Part shown: piece by piece, positions 29,897 to 38,658 of the stretch
Layout: every line of letters begins with the position of its first letter
How positions within the stretch are numbered: the first letter of the stretch is position 1
Origin: JBBQWZ01 sp038210135
GTDB taxonomy: Bacteria; Acidobacteriota; Terriglobia; Bryobacterales; Bryobacteraceae
DNA length: 64,000 bases
Assembly: GCA_038210135.1 (NCBI GenBank)
Contig: JBBQWZ010000002.1
Coordinates: 219,173 to 283,172, forward strand
Direction of reading: 5' to 3'
The notes under the pieces: model-generated
The model's database searches: none
What the model saw: the letters and a program-made list of their open reading frames with translations, nothing else
Told to the model about the DNA's origin: nothing
Program-made: the position numbers and the translations under genes

Positions 29897-30826
29897 CTAA
29901 TTCGCAGCGGAATGGTCCGCTTTAAGGTTGAAGGCGGTACGCAGCGCGGCGCCGATTTGCCGCATGGCAACGTGCGCTTCGGGCATGACATCGCCGGCGG
30001 CCAAGAAGCCGTGGATGGCGTTCGGATACCGCGTGACAGGGGCGGCGACACCGTCGGCTTCGAGGCGCTTGGCGTAGTCTTCGCCTTCGTCTCTGAGGAC
30101 GTCGCACTCGGCGGTAATAATGAAGGCTGGCGGAAGTCCGGCGAAGGATTTCGCGCGGCTCGGAACGGCTAGCGGATTGCTCGCTTGCGCGGGGTCCTGA
30201 ACATACATCGCCCACATCGCGCCTATCGCTTCGCGTGACAGGAGGATGCCGTCGTTTTCGGCGTACGAGGGTTGATCGAGCGTGTTATCGGTGACGGGAT
30301 AGATGAGGACCTGGAGCGCGAGTTCGGGACCGTCTCGATCGCGGCAGGCGAGCGTCATTGCGGCGGAAAGGCAGCCTCCGGCGCTATCGCCCCCGATGGC
30401 GAGGGGCACGCCGGGGTAAGTTTTCGCGACCCACTCGATGGCGGCATAGCAATCGTCGATGGCGGCGGGAAATGGATTCACGGGAGCGAGGCGGTACTCG
30501 ACGCTGGCCACGATCGCCCCCGATTCGTTGCAAATTTCGCGGCAGATGGTGTCGTATTGATCGAGCGTTCCGAGGTAGAAGGCGCCGCCGTGAATGTAGA
30601 TGAGGACGGGAAGCTCGGCGTCAGGAGGGGATCCGGCGGGGCGGTAGACGCGGACTTTGCCGTGACCGACGGCGACGGTTTCGACGTGCGCGACTTGCTG
30701 GGGCGGTCCGGAGTAGGAGCAAAGGCGGTCCATCATGGCGTGGGCGGCTTCGAGGGTGAAGTCCTGGGGCGCGATAGGTGGCGCGACTTTCTGTAGCCAG
30801 TCGAGTATGTGTTGGGGAACGGGCAA
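29897..30826 (-). CDS. Alpha/beta hydrolase, hormone-sensitive-lipase family esterase
   Basis: 309 residues. HGGAF at 79-83 is the oxyanion-hole motif and GDSAGG at 146-151 carries nucleophile S148. The acid and histidine follow in AECDVLRDEG and NAIHGF, as expected for the bacterial HSL (family IV) esterases. No signal peptide, so cytoplasmic. It hydrolyses short-chain esters. The upstream neighbour is ndk (gap ~130 bases, containing an R2 repeat). Confidence 0.92.
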   Translation of the reverse strand: MPVPQHILDWLQKVAPPIAPQDFTLEAAHAMMDRLCSYSGPPQQVAHVETVAVGHGKVRVYRPAGSPPDAELPVLIYIHGGAFYLGTLDQYDTICREICNESGAIVASVEYRLAPVNPFPAAIDDCYAAIEWVAKTYPGVPLAIGGDSAGGCLSAAMTLACRDRDGPELALQVLIYPVTDNTLDQPSYAENDGILLSREAIGAMWAMYVQDPAQASNPLAVPSRAKSFAGLPPAFIITAECDVLRDEGEDYAKRLEADGVAAPVTRYPNAIHGFLAAGDVMPEAHVAMRQIGAALRTAFNLKADHSAAN

Positions 30827-30904
30827 GGGAGGCTCCTTCGCGAGGGTTAGTGTATCGCGAAGGAGGGGTTAGTCGGCGGTCGGTGCTGGCCAGATCGTTG
30901 TGGA

Positions 30905-30936
30905 GTCCCCTCCCTTACGGTCGGGGTTCAATCCGG
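30905..30936. repeat. Repeat family R2, copy 3
   Basis: GTCCCCTCCCTTACGGTCGG then GGTTCAATCCGG; lies between the esterase start and the ndk stop. Confidence 0.6.
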
Positions 30937-30957
30937 AGGTGCGCGCTGTCGGATCGA

Positions 30958-31371
30958 TTACAGCAGTTCGGTGCCGGCGAAGAAGAAGGGGACTTCGATG
31001 GCCGCGGTTTCCGGGGCGTCGGAACCGTGGGCGGAGTTGCGCTCGATCGATTCGGCGAACAGCTTGCGGATGGTGCCGTCGGCGGCGTTGGCGGGGTTAG
31101 TCGCACCCATGACGTCGCGCCAGGTCTTGATGGCGTCCTCGCGCTCGAGCGCCATGACGACGACGGGGCCGGAAGTCATGAACGTGACGAGGCTCGCGAA
31201 GAAGGGGCGTTCCTTGTGGACGCCGTAGAAATTCTCGGCTTCCATCTGGCTCATGCGCTTCTGCTTCATGCCACGGATTTTGAAGCCGTTCTTCAAGATG
31301 ATGTCGATGATCTTGCCGGCGTGGCCGTTGGCGACGGCGTCGGGCTTGATGATGGCGAATGTGGTTTCCAT
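30958..31371 (-). CDS. ndk: Nucleoside diphosphate kinase
   Basis: 137 residues, starting METTFAIIKPDAVANGH with an AAGGA ribosome binding site. Catalytic histidine H115 lies in NSAHGSD. The KPD and RxxMGATNPA motifs are intact. It equalises nucleoside triphosphate pools. It follows sucC-sucD on the same strand with a gap of about 127 bases that holds an R1 repeat, so it may be read through from that operon; TCA-cycle GTP/ATP made by succinyl-CoA synthetase is a natural partner. Confidence 0.96.
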   Translation of the reverse strand: METTFAIIKPDAVANGHAGKIIDIILKNGFKIRGMKQKRMSQMEAENFYGVHKERPFFASLVTFMTSGPVVVMALEREDAIKTWRDVMGATNPANAADGTIRKLFAESIERNSAHGSDAPETAAIEVPFFFAGTELL

Positions 31372-31402
31372 TGTTTTTCCTTTTTTGTTCGGGCGCTTGC
31401 GT

Positions 31403-31451
31403 GGGGCACTTACTTCGCTCGGCTTCGCCTCGCTTCGTGCGCGCCTCGATG
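31403..31451. repeat. Repeat family R1, copy 1
   Basis: GGGGCACTTACTTCGCTCGG then CTTCGCCTCGCTTCGTGCGCGCCTCGA. Other copies: 34713-34760, 36631-36680, 39009-39060; a partial one near 40473-40510. All on the same strand. Confidence 0.6.
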
Positions 31452-31498
31452 CTCTGCGGCTCGATGCCTCGTTAGATTGCACAGGCCGGAGGCCTATG

Positions 31499-32371
31499 CT
31501 ACCTGAGGCGGCTCTTTACCTTTTGGCCGATGTCGGCGGGGGTCGGACAGACGGTGATGCCCGCTTCCTCCATGGCCTTGATCTTGTCTTCAGCTTTGCC
31601 GGCTCCGCCGGCGATGATGGCTCCGGCGTGGCCCATGCGGCGGCCGGGCGGCGCGGTCTGGCCGGCGATGAAGCCGACGACCGGTTTCTTGACGTGATGC
31701 TTCACGTATTCCGCGGCGATCTCTTCGTTGTTGCCGCCGATTTCGCCGATCATGACGATGGCGTGGGTATCGTCATCCTCGTTGAAAAGCTTCATGGCAT
31801 CGAGGTGCGTGGTGCCGATGATGGGGTCGCCGCCGATGCCGATGCAGGTGGATTGGCCGATGCCGAGGGCGGTAAGTTGTCCGACGGCTTCGTAGGTCAG
31901 GGTGCCGGAACGCGAGACGACGCCGACGTGGCCGCGCAGGTGAATGTGCGCCGGCATGATGCCGATTTTGCATTCGTCGGGCGTGATGACACCGGGGCAG
32001 TTCGGGCCGATCAGGCGGGTCTTCGGATGCTTCTTGAGATACTCCCAGGCCTTCACCATGTCCAGCGCGGGGATGCCTTCGGTGATGCAGACGACCAGTT
32101 CCACGCCGGCATCGGCGGCTTCCATAATGGCGTCCGCGGCGTAGGGCGGCGGAACGAAAATGACGCTGGCGTTCGCGCCGGTCTGCTTTACGCAATCGGC
32201 GACAGTGTCGAAGACCGGCAGGTTGAGATGGGTCTGTCCGCCCTTGCCGGGGGTCACGCCGCCGACGACCGCGGTGCCGTAGTTGAGGGCGGTCTGCGCG
32301 TGGAAGGACCCTTCTTTACCGGTGAAGCCTTGCACCATCACGCGCGTGTTTTTGTTGACTAATACGCTCAT
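31499..32371 (-). CDS. sucD: Succinyl-CoA ligase alpha subunit
   Basis: 290 residues. Opens SVLVNKNTRVMVQGFTGKEG, the CoA-binding Rossmann domain. GHAGAIIAGG near residue 245 carries the phosphorylated active-site histidine. GPNCPGVI and RSGTLTYEA are further family motifs. With SucC it forms the TCA-cycle enzyme making succinate, CoA and a nucleoside triphosphate. It starts 6 bases after the sucC stop. Confidence 0.97.
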   Translation of the reverse strand: MSVLVNKNTRVMVQGFTGKEGSFHAQTALNYGTAVVGGVTPGKGGQTHLNLPVFDTVADCVKQTGANASVIFVPPPYAADAIMEAADAGVELVVCITEGIPALDMVKAWEYLKKHPKTRLIGPNCPGVITPDECKIGIMPAHIHLRGHVGVVSRSGTLTYEAVGQLTALGIGQSTCIGIGGDPIIGTTHLDAMKLFNEDDDTHAIVMIGEIGGNNEEIAAEYVKHHVKKPVVGFIAGQTAPPGRRMGHAGAIIAGGAGKAEDKIKAMEEAGITVCPTPADIGQKVKSRLR

Positions 32372-32377
32372 ATTCGC

Positions 32378-33535
32378 CTACTTCGCCAGCGCGACAACTT
32401 TGTCGGCGGCGTCCTTCATATCGTTGGCAACGGTGAGCGGCAGACCGGAGTCTTTGAGGATCTGGCGGCCCAGTTCGACGTTAGTGCCTTCCATGCGAAT
32501 CACGATGGGCAGCTTCATCTCAAGTTCGCGCGCGGCGGTGACGACGCCCGTCGCGAGCGTGTCGCAGCGCAGAATGCCGCCGAAGATGTTGATCAAAACC
32601 GCCTTCACGCTTTTGTCCGAAAGCAGGATGCGGAAGGCGTTGCGGATCTGCTCGGTGTTGGCTCCGCCGCCGACGTCGAGAAAGTTCGCGGGACTGCCGC
32701 CGGCGTACTTGATAATGTCCATGGTGGCCATGGCGAGTCCCGCGCCGTTGACCATGCAGGCGACGGTGCCGTCGAGTTTGATGTAGTTCAAGCCGAAGCG
32801 GGAGGCTTCGACTTCGAGCGGATCTTCCTCGTTGAAGTCGCGATACTCCATCAGGTCTTTGTGACGATAAAGCGCGTTGTCGTCTAGCGTGATCTTGGCG
32901 TCGAGCGCGTAGACCTTGCCGTCCTTCGTGAGCATGAAAGGATTGATTTCGGCGAGCGAGGCGTCCATGGCGTCGTAGGCTTTGACGAGCGCCTGCATGG
33001 CGGCGACGGCGGCGTTGATGCTGCCGGCGGGGATGCCGATGCCGAACGCGAGCTTGCGCGCCTGAAACGCGCCGAGTCCCTGGCCGGGCTCGATCTCTTC
33101 TTTGAGGATCTTTTCCGGCGAGTGGGCGGCGACTTCCTCGATTTCCATGCCGCCTTCGGACGACGCCATGAAGACGATTTTTCCGCTGACGCGATCAAGG
33201 ACGATGCCGAGGTACAGTTCCTTGTCGATGGGCAAGGTCTCTTCGATTAACAGGCGATGGACCACGCGGCCTTCAGGCCCGGTCTGATGCGTGACCAGCG
33301 TCATGCCGAGGATCTGCTTGGCTTTTTCAACCGCGTCGGCCGCGTCTTTCGCGACCTTGACACCGCCGCCTTTGCCGCGTCCACCGGCGTGGATCTGGGC
33401 TTTGACAACGACGCTGCCGCCGATTTTTTTGGCCGCCGCTTCGGCCTCATCGATGGTCATGGCGACTTCCCCGCGAGGCACTGGGACGCCGTATTTGGCC
33501 AGGATGCTCTTGGCCTGATACTCGTGGATTTTCAT
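32378..33535 (-). CDS. sucC: Succinyl-CoA ligase beta subunit
   Basis: 385 residues, ATP-grasp fold. MKIHEYQAKSILAKYGVPVPRG is the typical opening, with VVKAQIHAGGRGKGGG binding nucleotide and VNGAGLAMATMDIIK and NIFGGILRCD forming the dimer and phosphate site. First gene of sucC-sucD(-ndk), read leftwards. It is divergent from trpD across about 95 bases. Confidence 0.97.
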   Translation of the reverse strand: MKIHEYQAKSILAKYGVPVPRGEVAMTIDEAEAAAKKIGGSVVVKAQIHAGGRGKGGGVKVAKDAADAVEKAKQILGMTLVTHQTGPEGRVVHRLLIEETLPIDKELYLGIVLDRVSGKIVFMASSEGGMEIEEVAAHSPEKILKEEIEPGQGLGAFQARKLAFGIGIPAGSINAAVAAMQALVKAYDAMDASLAEINPFMLTKDGKVYALDAKITLDDNALYRHKDLMEYRDFNEEDPLEVEASRFGLNYIKLDGTVACMVNGAGLAMATMDIIKYAGGSPANFLDVGGGANTEQIRNAFRILLSDKSVKAVLINIFGGILRCDTLATGVVTAARELEMKLPIVIRMEGTNVELGRQILKDSGLPLTVANDMKDAADKVVALAK

Positions 33536-33573
33536 CGTATTTTGATCGCTTTTTTGGAATTGCCGGGTACGTT

Positions 33574-33602
33574 TTGAAAGGTCGCCGAGACCATGCTATC
33601 GT
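33574..33602 (+). promoter_or_regulatory. Sigma70-like promoter for trpD
   Basis: TTGAAA (33574-33579), 17-base spacer, TATCGT (33597-33602). The predicted transcript would start near 33609, about 23 bases before the ATG at 33632. Confidence 0.5.
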
Positions 33603-33631
33603 GCTGGGGAAACCAAAGTAGTCAGTCTAGC

Positions 33632-34636
33632 ATGCCCCTTCTTCCCTTTCTCCATCGCGTAACGCGGCGGGAACACCTGTCCGCGGCGGACGCGCAGTCG
33701 GCCATGTCGGCGCTGCTTTCGGGCGTCGCGAGCCCCACGCAGATGGCGGCTTTCCTGGTCGCGCTTCATATGAAAGGCGAGACGGCGGAAGAGCTGGCCG
33801 GGTTCGCGCGGGCCATGCGCGCGGCAGGGCGGCGCGTCGAAGTCGAAGGCGCGATTTTAGATTCCTGCGGAACGGGCGGCACCGGCATCAACACGTTCAA
33901 TATCTCCACGGTCGCGGCGTTCGTGATTGCGGGATGCGGCGTACGGGTCGCCAAGCACGGCAACCGTTCGATTACGAGTCAGTGCGGTAGCGCGGATGTG
34001 CTCGAGGCGCTGGGCGTCAAGGTCGATTTGGAGCCCGACCAAGTGGCAGAAGCGATTCGCCAGGTTGGTATTGGGTTCATGCTGGCTCCGAAGATGCATC
34101 CGGCGATGGCCAAGGTCCAACCGCTGCGGCGGGAATTGAAGATGCGGACGGCGTTCAATTTGCTGGGTCCGCTGGCGAATCCGGCGGGAGCGCAATTTCA
34201 AGTGATCGGCGCGCCGAGCGAAGAGGCCGCGGGGCTGATGGCGACTGCTTTGTCGATGCTCCATGTGCGGCACGGCTTCGTGGTCCACGGCTCGGATGGC
34301 CTCGATGAGATCACGACGACGGGTCCGACACTGGTGTATGAAGTGTGGCCGGGGAGAGTTGAGAAGTTGCGGTGGACGCCAGCGGATTTTGGCGTTCCTG
34401 AGGCTACGCTTGAAGATTTACAGGGTGGGGACGCCGCCGAGAATGCACGCAGCGCTCGCGAAATTCTAGCGGGGGACAAGGGCCCGCGCCGGGATATTGT
34501 GTTGGTGAACGCGGCGGCCGGGCTGCTGGCGGCTGGTGTCGCTCGCGATGTGGTGGACGGGGTCCGGCTGGCGGCGGAGTCGATTGATTCTGGCGCGGCT
34601 GCGCGGAAGCTGGATCGGCTGGCGGCGTTCTCGTAA
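33632..34636 (+). CDS. trpD: Anthranilate phosphoribosyltransferase
   Basis: 334 residues from the ATG at 33632; an earlier in-frame ATG at 33593 lies inside the likely promoter. DSCGTGGTG and KHGNRSITSQCGSADVLEALG are the PRPP-binding loops, and MHPAMAKVQPLRRELKMRTAFNLLGPLANPA the anthranilate site. It attaches phosphoribose to anthranilate in tryptophan synthesis. Other trp genes are absent here, so trpD stands alone. Confidence 0.96.
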   Translation: MPLLPFLHRVTRREHLSAADAQSAMSALLSGVASPTQMAAFLVALHMKGETAEELAGFARAMRAAGRRVEVEGAILDSCGTGGTGINTFNISTVAAFVIAGCGVRVAKHGNRSITSQCGSADVLEALGVKVDLEPDQVAEAIRQVGIGFMLAPKMHPAMAKVQPLRRELKMRTAFNLLGPLANPAGAQFQVIGAPSEEAAGLMATALSMLHVRHGFVVHGSDGLDEITTTGPTLVYEVWPGRVEKLRWTPADFGVPEATLEDLQGGDAAENARSAREILAGDKGPRRDIVLVNAAAGLLAAGVARDVVDGVRLAAESIDSGAAARKLDRLAAFS

Positions 34637-34682
34637 GGGGCCGGAAAGTCCCCCCTGCGAGCGGTTTTGTTAGAAGCTCCGA

Positions 34683-34714
34683 GTCCCGTCGCTTACTCTC
34701 CGGGTTCAATGCGG
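34683..34714. repeat. Repeat family R2, copy 4, abutting R1
   Basis: GTCCCGTCGCTTACTCTCCG then GGTTCAATGCGG; runs directly into an R1 copy, so the two families may form one composite element. Confidence 0.6.
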
Positions 34715-34760
34715 GAGCACTTACTGCGCTCGACTTCGTCTCGCTTCATGTGCGCCTCGG
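34713..34760. repeat. Repeat family R1, copy 2
   Basis: GGGAGCACTTACTGCGCTCG then ACTTCGTCTCGCTTCATGTGCGCCTCGG. Confidence 0.6.
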
Positions 34761-34857
34761 TTCCACTGGACGGCCCATTGCAATGGGGCTTTTGGATGGG
34801 GCTGGCCCTTCCTTACGGCCGGGATTCGGGCCGGATTGGGAATAGGCGGGAGAGCAT

Positions 34858-35793
34858 ATGGCGGATGCTATTCTGTTGGCTTCCATGGCAGAACTAGCTC
34901 CTCCGTTGCGCGCGGATCGCGTTTCTTTCGAGTATTGGGAAAATTGCTGGCGGGTATCGAACGGCATTGTCGATTTCGTCGTGCCGGTCGATTTCGGGCC
35001 ACGCGTAATGCGGTTCGGATTCCTGGGCTCGCAGAATCTGTTCAAGATCTATGACGCGCCGGTGGCTGGAGAGCGGGTCCGGGGCGGGCATCGATTGTGG
35101 GCGGCTCCAGAAGTGGCGGCGTTCACGTGGGCGAACGATACGGCTCCGGTGGCTATTCAGGTGGAAGCGGACGGCCTGCGCGTTACTGGCGCTATCGAAG
35201 CGGAAAGCGGGCTGCAGAAGGAGATGAAAATCTCACTCGTGCCGAATTCCGCGGACGTACGGGTGCTACACAAGTTCACGAACTGCGGGAGAGTTCCGCT
35301 GCATGTGGCTCCGTGGGCTTTGACGCAAATGGCGGCGGGCGGATGCTCGGTTTCGGCGTTTCCTCCGCGGGGCGAACATCCGCGGGACTTGCTGCCGACC
35401 GGCGCGCTGGTGATGTGGTCGTACACGGATTTTACGGACCCGAAGTGGAAGCTGCTGCGTAAATACTGGGTTCTACGGCAGGACGCCGCGCATCCGGACG
35501 CGCAAAAAGGCGGGACTTTTTTGGACGCTCCCTGGGGAGCGTATCTGTTGGGCGACGAGTTGTTCATCAAGCGGTCGGTCGCGCCGGCGGGATTCGAGTA
35601 TCCGGATATGGGCTGCTCCTTCGAGATCTTCGCGAACGGCAAAATGGTCGAGTTGGAGACGCTGGCGGGACTGCGGACGCTGTCGCCAGGCGAATCCGCT
35701 GAGCACGAGGAACATTGGACGCTCGATCGCGGCATCGCGATGAAGGAATGGTCCGACGCGGAAGTGGATGCGACCATCGCGGCACTCGTTTAA
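34858..35793 (+). CDS. Conserved hypothetical protein, mutarotase-like (DUF4380-type)
   Basis: 311 residues (an ATG at 34885 is an alternative start). It lacks a signal peptide. The beta-rich pattern DFVVPVDFGPRVMRFGFLGSQNLF, LHVAPWALTQMAAGG and CSFEIFANGKMVELETL resembles the galactose-mutarotase-like beta-sandwich of DUF4380-type proteins. A sugar-binding role is possible but not shown. Its 3' end is followed by an R3 hairpin that may stop transcription between two convergent genes. Confidence 0.6.
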   Translation: MADAILLASMAELAPPLRADRVSFEYWENCWRVSNGIVDFVVPVDFGPRVMRFGFLGSQNLFKIYDAPVAGERVRGGHRLWAAPEVAAFTWANDTAPVAIQVEADGLRVTGAIEAESGLQKEMKISLVPNSADVRVLHKFTNCGRVPLHVAPWALTQMAAGGCSVSAFPPRGEHPRDLLPTGALVMWSYTDFTDPKWKLLRKYWVLRQDAAHPDAQKGGTFLDAPWGAYLLGDELFIKRSVAPAGFEYPDMGCSFEIFANGKMVELETLAGLRTLSPGESAEHEEHWTLDRGIAMKEWSDAEVDATIAALV

Positions 35794-35799
35794 TAAATT

Positions 35800-35848
35800 C
35801 CGCTCCCGAAGTGCTCCTCCCGGAGCATTTTGGTCACAGCTCGGATTT
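35800..35848. repeat. Hairpin repeat family R3, copy 3 (possible terminator)
   Basis: TGCTCC-TCCC-GGAGCA stem-loop between two convergent genes, followed by ATTTTGG on the + strand. Position suits a bidirectional terminator, but T-richness is modest. Confidence 0.5.
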
Positions 35849-35889
35849 TTGCGCGAATGCTCGAGGTGGCGCCGTACGAATTTGGACGG

Positions 35890-36150
35890 CTAATCGGTGG
35901 TGTAGGGTTTGTAGCGGTTGGCGGTAAGGAGTTCGCGGGCTTTGGCGGTGTCGGCGGGCCAGACATAGAAGAAGGCTCCAACGCGTTCGGCGCGGAACAT
36001 GAGCCCGCCGGAATACTTGTCGGGCTCGACGAGGTAGTCGAGCCCGTTGCCGGTAAGGAGCTCTTCGATGGCCAGGGCTTCCTTCAGCTTCTTCGCGATG
36101 TAGAGGAGATCGAGATCCTGTTCGCCGAAGAAATCCGGCTCCTGCCGCAT
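35890..36150 (-). CDS. Small conserved hypothetical protein
   Basis: 86 residues from the ATG at 36150, 2 bases after the stop of the gene upstream. MRQEPDFFGEQDLDLLYIAKKLKEALAIEELL, then YLVEPDKYSGGLMFRAERVGAFFYVWP. Compact alpha/beta with no signal peptide. The family is not one I can name. Coupled to the next gene upstream. Confidence 0.65.
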   Translation of the reverse strand: MRQEPDFFGEQDLDLLYIAKKLKEALAIEELLTGNGLDYLVEPDKYSGGLMFRAERVGAFFYVWPADTAKARELLTANRYKPYTTD

Positions 36151-36152
36151 GC

Positions 36153-36581
36153 CTAGCCGCCTACTCGTTTGGAGAACGCGGCATACTCGGATTCGCCCAT
36201 CCAGTCGGCGAGTTTGCCGGACGCGACTTCGAGGTTCTTCCATGCCTTGGGGTTGCCATAGGCTTCGCGGACGAGCGGCAGGATCAGCTTAATGCGCTCG
36301 TAGACCAGGGCCATCTCGTAACCGCTCTGGAAGAAGAGTTCGGCGTTAAGGACTCCGGAATTGATGAACGAGCCGACCATTTCCCAGTAGGTGATGACCA
36401 TGCGCATGCTGGCGTTCATGCCGGATCCGGGAGGGGCGAGCTTGTTCATCTCCTCGAGGGTTTTGATGCCTTTGAAATTCGCGGTGAACCATTCGCGAGC
36501 TTCGCGCATGCGGGGATCGCGGCGCTGTTCATAGAGGCGCAGGATGAGGTTGACGTCGTCGTAAGTGGGTTGTTGGGACAT
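36153..36581 (-). CDS. Conserved hypothetical protein, all-helical
   Basis: 142 residues from the ATG at 36581. The residues before it in the open frame (to 36638) read from an R1 repeat copy. The sequence is helical, with YDDVNLILRLYEQRRDPRMREAREWF and YWEMVGSFINSGVLNAELFFQSGYE, a pattern seen in DUF4760-type proteins. Two genes in a row on this strand. Function unknown. Confidence 0.65.
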   Translation of the reverse strand: MSQQPTYDDVNLILRLYEQRRDPRMREAREWFTANFKGIKTLEEMNKLAPPGSGMNASMRMVITYWEMVGSFINSGVLNAELFFQSGYEMALVYERIKLILPLVREAYGNPKAWKNLEVASGKLADWMGESEYAAFSKRVGG

Positions 36582-36630
36582 AGACGTTTTTAGGGTAGCA
36601 ATGTGGTCCGAGGGGGTGGGGCGCCTGGCT

Positions 36631-36680
36631 GGGAGCACTTACTGCGCGGCACTTCGTGCCGCTTCGTGCGCGCCTCGACG
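36631..36680. repeat. Repeat family R1, copy 3
   Basis: GGGAGCACTTACTGCGCGGC then ACTTCGTGCCGCTTCGTGCGCGCCTCGA, in the divergent gap before the M2 peptidase. Confidence 0.6.
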
Positions 36681-36717
36681 CGTCGCGGCATTACTCGGGG
36701 TCGCGTACCCTATAAGC

Positions 36718-38541
36718 ATGAACCGACTCCTCGTTTTGATGCTCGGGGCTTCTGTGGTGTTTGCGCAGCCGGCTGCGCCTACGGTGGAGGAAGCCCGCAA
36801 GTTCCTGGATCGCGTCGAGGCGAAGCTCCTCGATATGGCGAATGAGGCGGGCCGCGCCAGTTGGGTGCAATCGAACTTCATCACCGACGATACGGAAGCA
36901 TTAGCGGCAGCGGCGAATGAACGGGTGATCAACGCGACGATCGCGTTCGCGAAAGAGTCGAGGCACTTCGACAAGTTGACGCTGCCGCCGGATCTGGCGC
37001 GCAAGATGATGCTGCTGAAGAACGGCCTGGTGCTGGCTACGCCGTCCGATGCGAAAGAGAGCGCGGAGGTGACCCGGCTGGCGTCGGGGCTCGAAGGCGC
37101 TTACGGAAAAGGGAAATATTGCCGTGACGTGCCGAAGTCGCCGTCGGCCCCGGCGGGCAACCAGTGCATCGATCTCGAAGACATTTCGAAGATCATGGCG
37201 ACGGTTCGGGATCCGAAGGAGTTGCTGGATGTGTGGCGCGGCTGGCACAGCGTGGCGCGTCCGATGAAGAAGGATTTCACGCGCTTCGTCAGCCTGGCGA
37301 ACAAGGGCGCGCGCGAGGTGGGCTTCAAGGATTCGGGCGCGATGTGGCGGGCGAAATACGATATGCCTCCGGACGCGTTCGCGAAAGAACTGGATCGCGT
37401 GTGGGAGCAGGTGAAGCCGCTGTACGTTTCTTTGCACGCCTACGTGCGCTGGAAGCTGCGTGAGAAATACGGCGACGTGGTTCCGGCGAATGGTCCGATT
37501 CCGGCGCATTTGACTGGAAATATGTGGGCGCAGCAGTGGAATAACATCTACGACATCGTGGCGCCGAAGACGGGCGACACGGGTTACGACCTGACGAAGA
37601 TCCTGGTGGATCGCAAGACGGATGCGCGGCAGATGGCGCGTTATGGCGAGGGATTCTTTACGTCGCTGGGGTTTGCTCCGCTGCCGAAAACGTTCTGGGA
37701 TCGCAGTCTGTTTACGAAGCCGCGCGATCGCGAGGTGGTGTGTCACGCGTCGGCGTGGGACGTGGACAACGAAAACGATTTGCGCATCAAGATGTGCATC
37801 AACATTACGGCGGAAGACTTCGATGTGATCCACCATGAACTGGGCCACAATTTCTATCAGCGCGCGTACAACACGCAGCCTTTCCTGTTCCGCGATTCGG
37901 CGAATGACGGCTTCCATGAAGCGATCGGCGACACCATCGCGTTGTCGGTAACACCGGAATATCTGGTGAAGATCGGGCTGTTGAGCAAGGCTCCAGGCGC
38001 GGAGGGCGACATCGGACTGCTGCTGGCGAAGTCGCTCGAGAAGATTGCGTTTCTGCCGTTCGGTCTGATGATCGACCAATGGCGCTGGAAGGTTTTTTCG
38101 GGCGAAGTGACTCCGGAGAACTACACGAAAGCATGGTGGGAACTGCGGCTGAAGTATCAGGGCGTGGCTCCGACGGGGGCGCGGTCGGATACGGATTTCG
38201 ATCCGGCGGCGAAGTATCACGTGGCGGCGAATGTTCCGTATATGCGGTATTTCCTCGCCGACATTTTGCAATTCCAGTTTCATCGCGCGCTGACGCAGAC
38301 GGCGGGTTGCGGTCCGAAGATCAACGGGACGCCGCTCCACCGGTGTTCGATTTACGGGAGCGCGGAGGCGGGCAAGAAGTTGAATTCGATGTTGGCGCTG
38401 GGGGCGAGCAAGCCCTGGCAAGAGGCTCTCTTTACGATGACGGGCCAGCGGGAGATGGATGCAACGGCGATCCGCGATTATTTCGCTCCGCTGCAGAAGT
38501 GGCTGGATGAGCAGAACAAGGGAAAGCCGGTGGGCTGGTAG
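36718..38541 (+). CDS. M2-family dipeptidyl carboxypeptidase (ACE-like)
   Basis: 607 residues from the ATG at 36718. NRLLVLMLGASVVFAQ is a cleavable signal peptide. HEXXH zinc site HELGH starts at about residue 373 and the third zinc ligand is the glutamate in FHEAIGD near 401, as in human ACE. The length fits single-domain bacterial ACE homologues. It removes dipeptides from the C-terminus of peptides in the periplasm or outside. An R1 repeat sits just upstream, and TATAAG lies just before the ATG. Upstream of that the frame is open but non-coding in look. Confidence 0.93.
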   Translation: MNRLLVLMLGASVVFAQPAAPTVEEARKFLDRVEAKLLDMANEAGRASWVQSNFITDDTEALAAAANERVINATIAFAKESRHFDKLTLPPDLARKMMLLKNGLVLATPSDAKESAEVTRLASGLEGAYGKGKYCRDVPKSPSAPAGNQCIDLEDISKIMATVRDPKELLDVWRGWHSVARPMKKDFTRFVSLANKGAREVGFKDSGAMWRAKYDMPPDAFAKELDRVWEQVKPLYVSLHAYVRWKLREKYGDVVPANGPIPAHLTGNMWAQQWNNIYDIVAPKTGDTGYDLTKILVDRKTDARQMARYGEGFFTSLGFAPLPKTFWDRSLFTKPRDREVVCHASAWDVDNENDLRIKMCINITAEDFDVIHHELGHNFYQRAYNTQPFLFRDSANDGFHEAIGDTIALSVTPEYLVKIGLLSKAPGAEGDIGLLLAKSLEKIAFLPFGLMIDQWRWKVFSGEVTPENYTKAWWELRLKYQGVAPTGARSDTDFDPAAKYHVAANVPYMRYFLADILQFQFHRALTQTAGCGPKINGTPLHRCSIYGSAEAGKKLNSMLALGASKPWQEALFTMTGQREMDATAIRDYFAPLQKWLDEQNKGKPVGW

Positions 38542-38553
38542 GTGTTTCCCGAT

Positions 38554-38596
38554 TGTCATCTGTTTAGTTGACAGGCGAAGGGCGCCGAGGTAGGCT
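38554..38596 (+). promoter_or_regulatory. Promoter and inverted repeat of the higBA module
   Basis: TTGACA at 38568-38573, 17-base spacer, TAGGCT at 38591-38596. TGTCA (38554-38558) and TGACA (38569-38573) are inverted around the -35 and could be where HigA binds its own promoter. Confidence 0.5.
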
Positions 38597-38603
38597 CGAA
38601 GCA

Positions 38604-38657
38604 TTGGTTGGCACCTTCAAACACAAGGGCCTGGAAGAACTTTATCTGGCCGGAAAG
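38604..38657 (+). pseudogene. higB: higB toxin remnant (N-terminal stub)
   Basis: From a TTG at 38604 the frame reads LVGTFKHKGLEELYLAGK, which matches the first ~18 residues of HigB (RelE-type mRNA interferase), typically I-x-S-F-x-HKGL-x-x-L/F-x-x-G. After it, where ~75 residues of toxin with its catalytic residues should follow, the sequence enters directly the start of higA. So the toxin is almost entirely deleted while its promoter and antitoxin remain. Recognition is by motif only; the stub is too short to function. Confidence 0.6.
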
Positions 38658-38658
38658 C

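Noticed and set aside
31253..32362. Long forward open frame (369 codons) across sucD
   Set aside because: It is the antisense frame of a clearly identified sucD gene; the length follows from GC-rich codon bias, with no domain recognisable.
36901..38604. Long reverse open frame (567 codons) across the M2 peptidase
   Set aside because: Antisense shadow of the ACE-like gene; arginine-rich low-complexity translation with no motifs.
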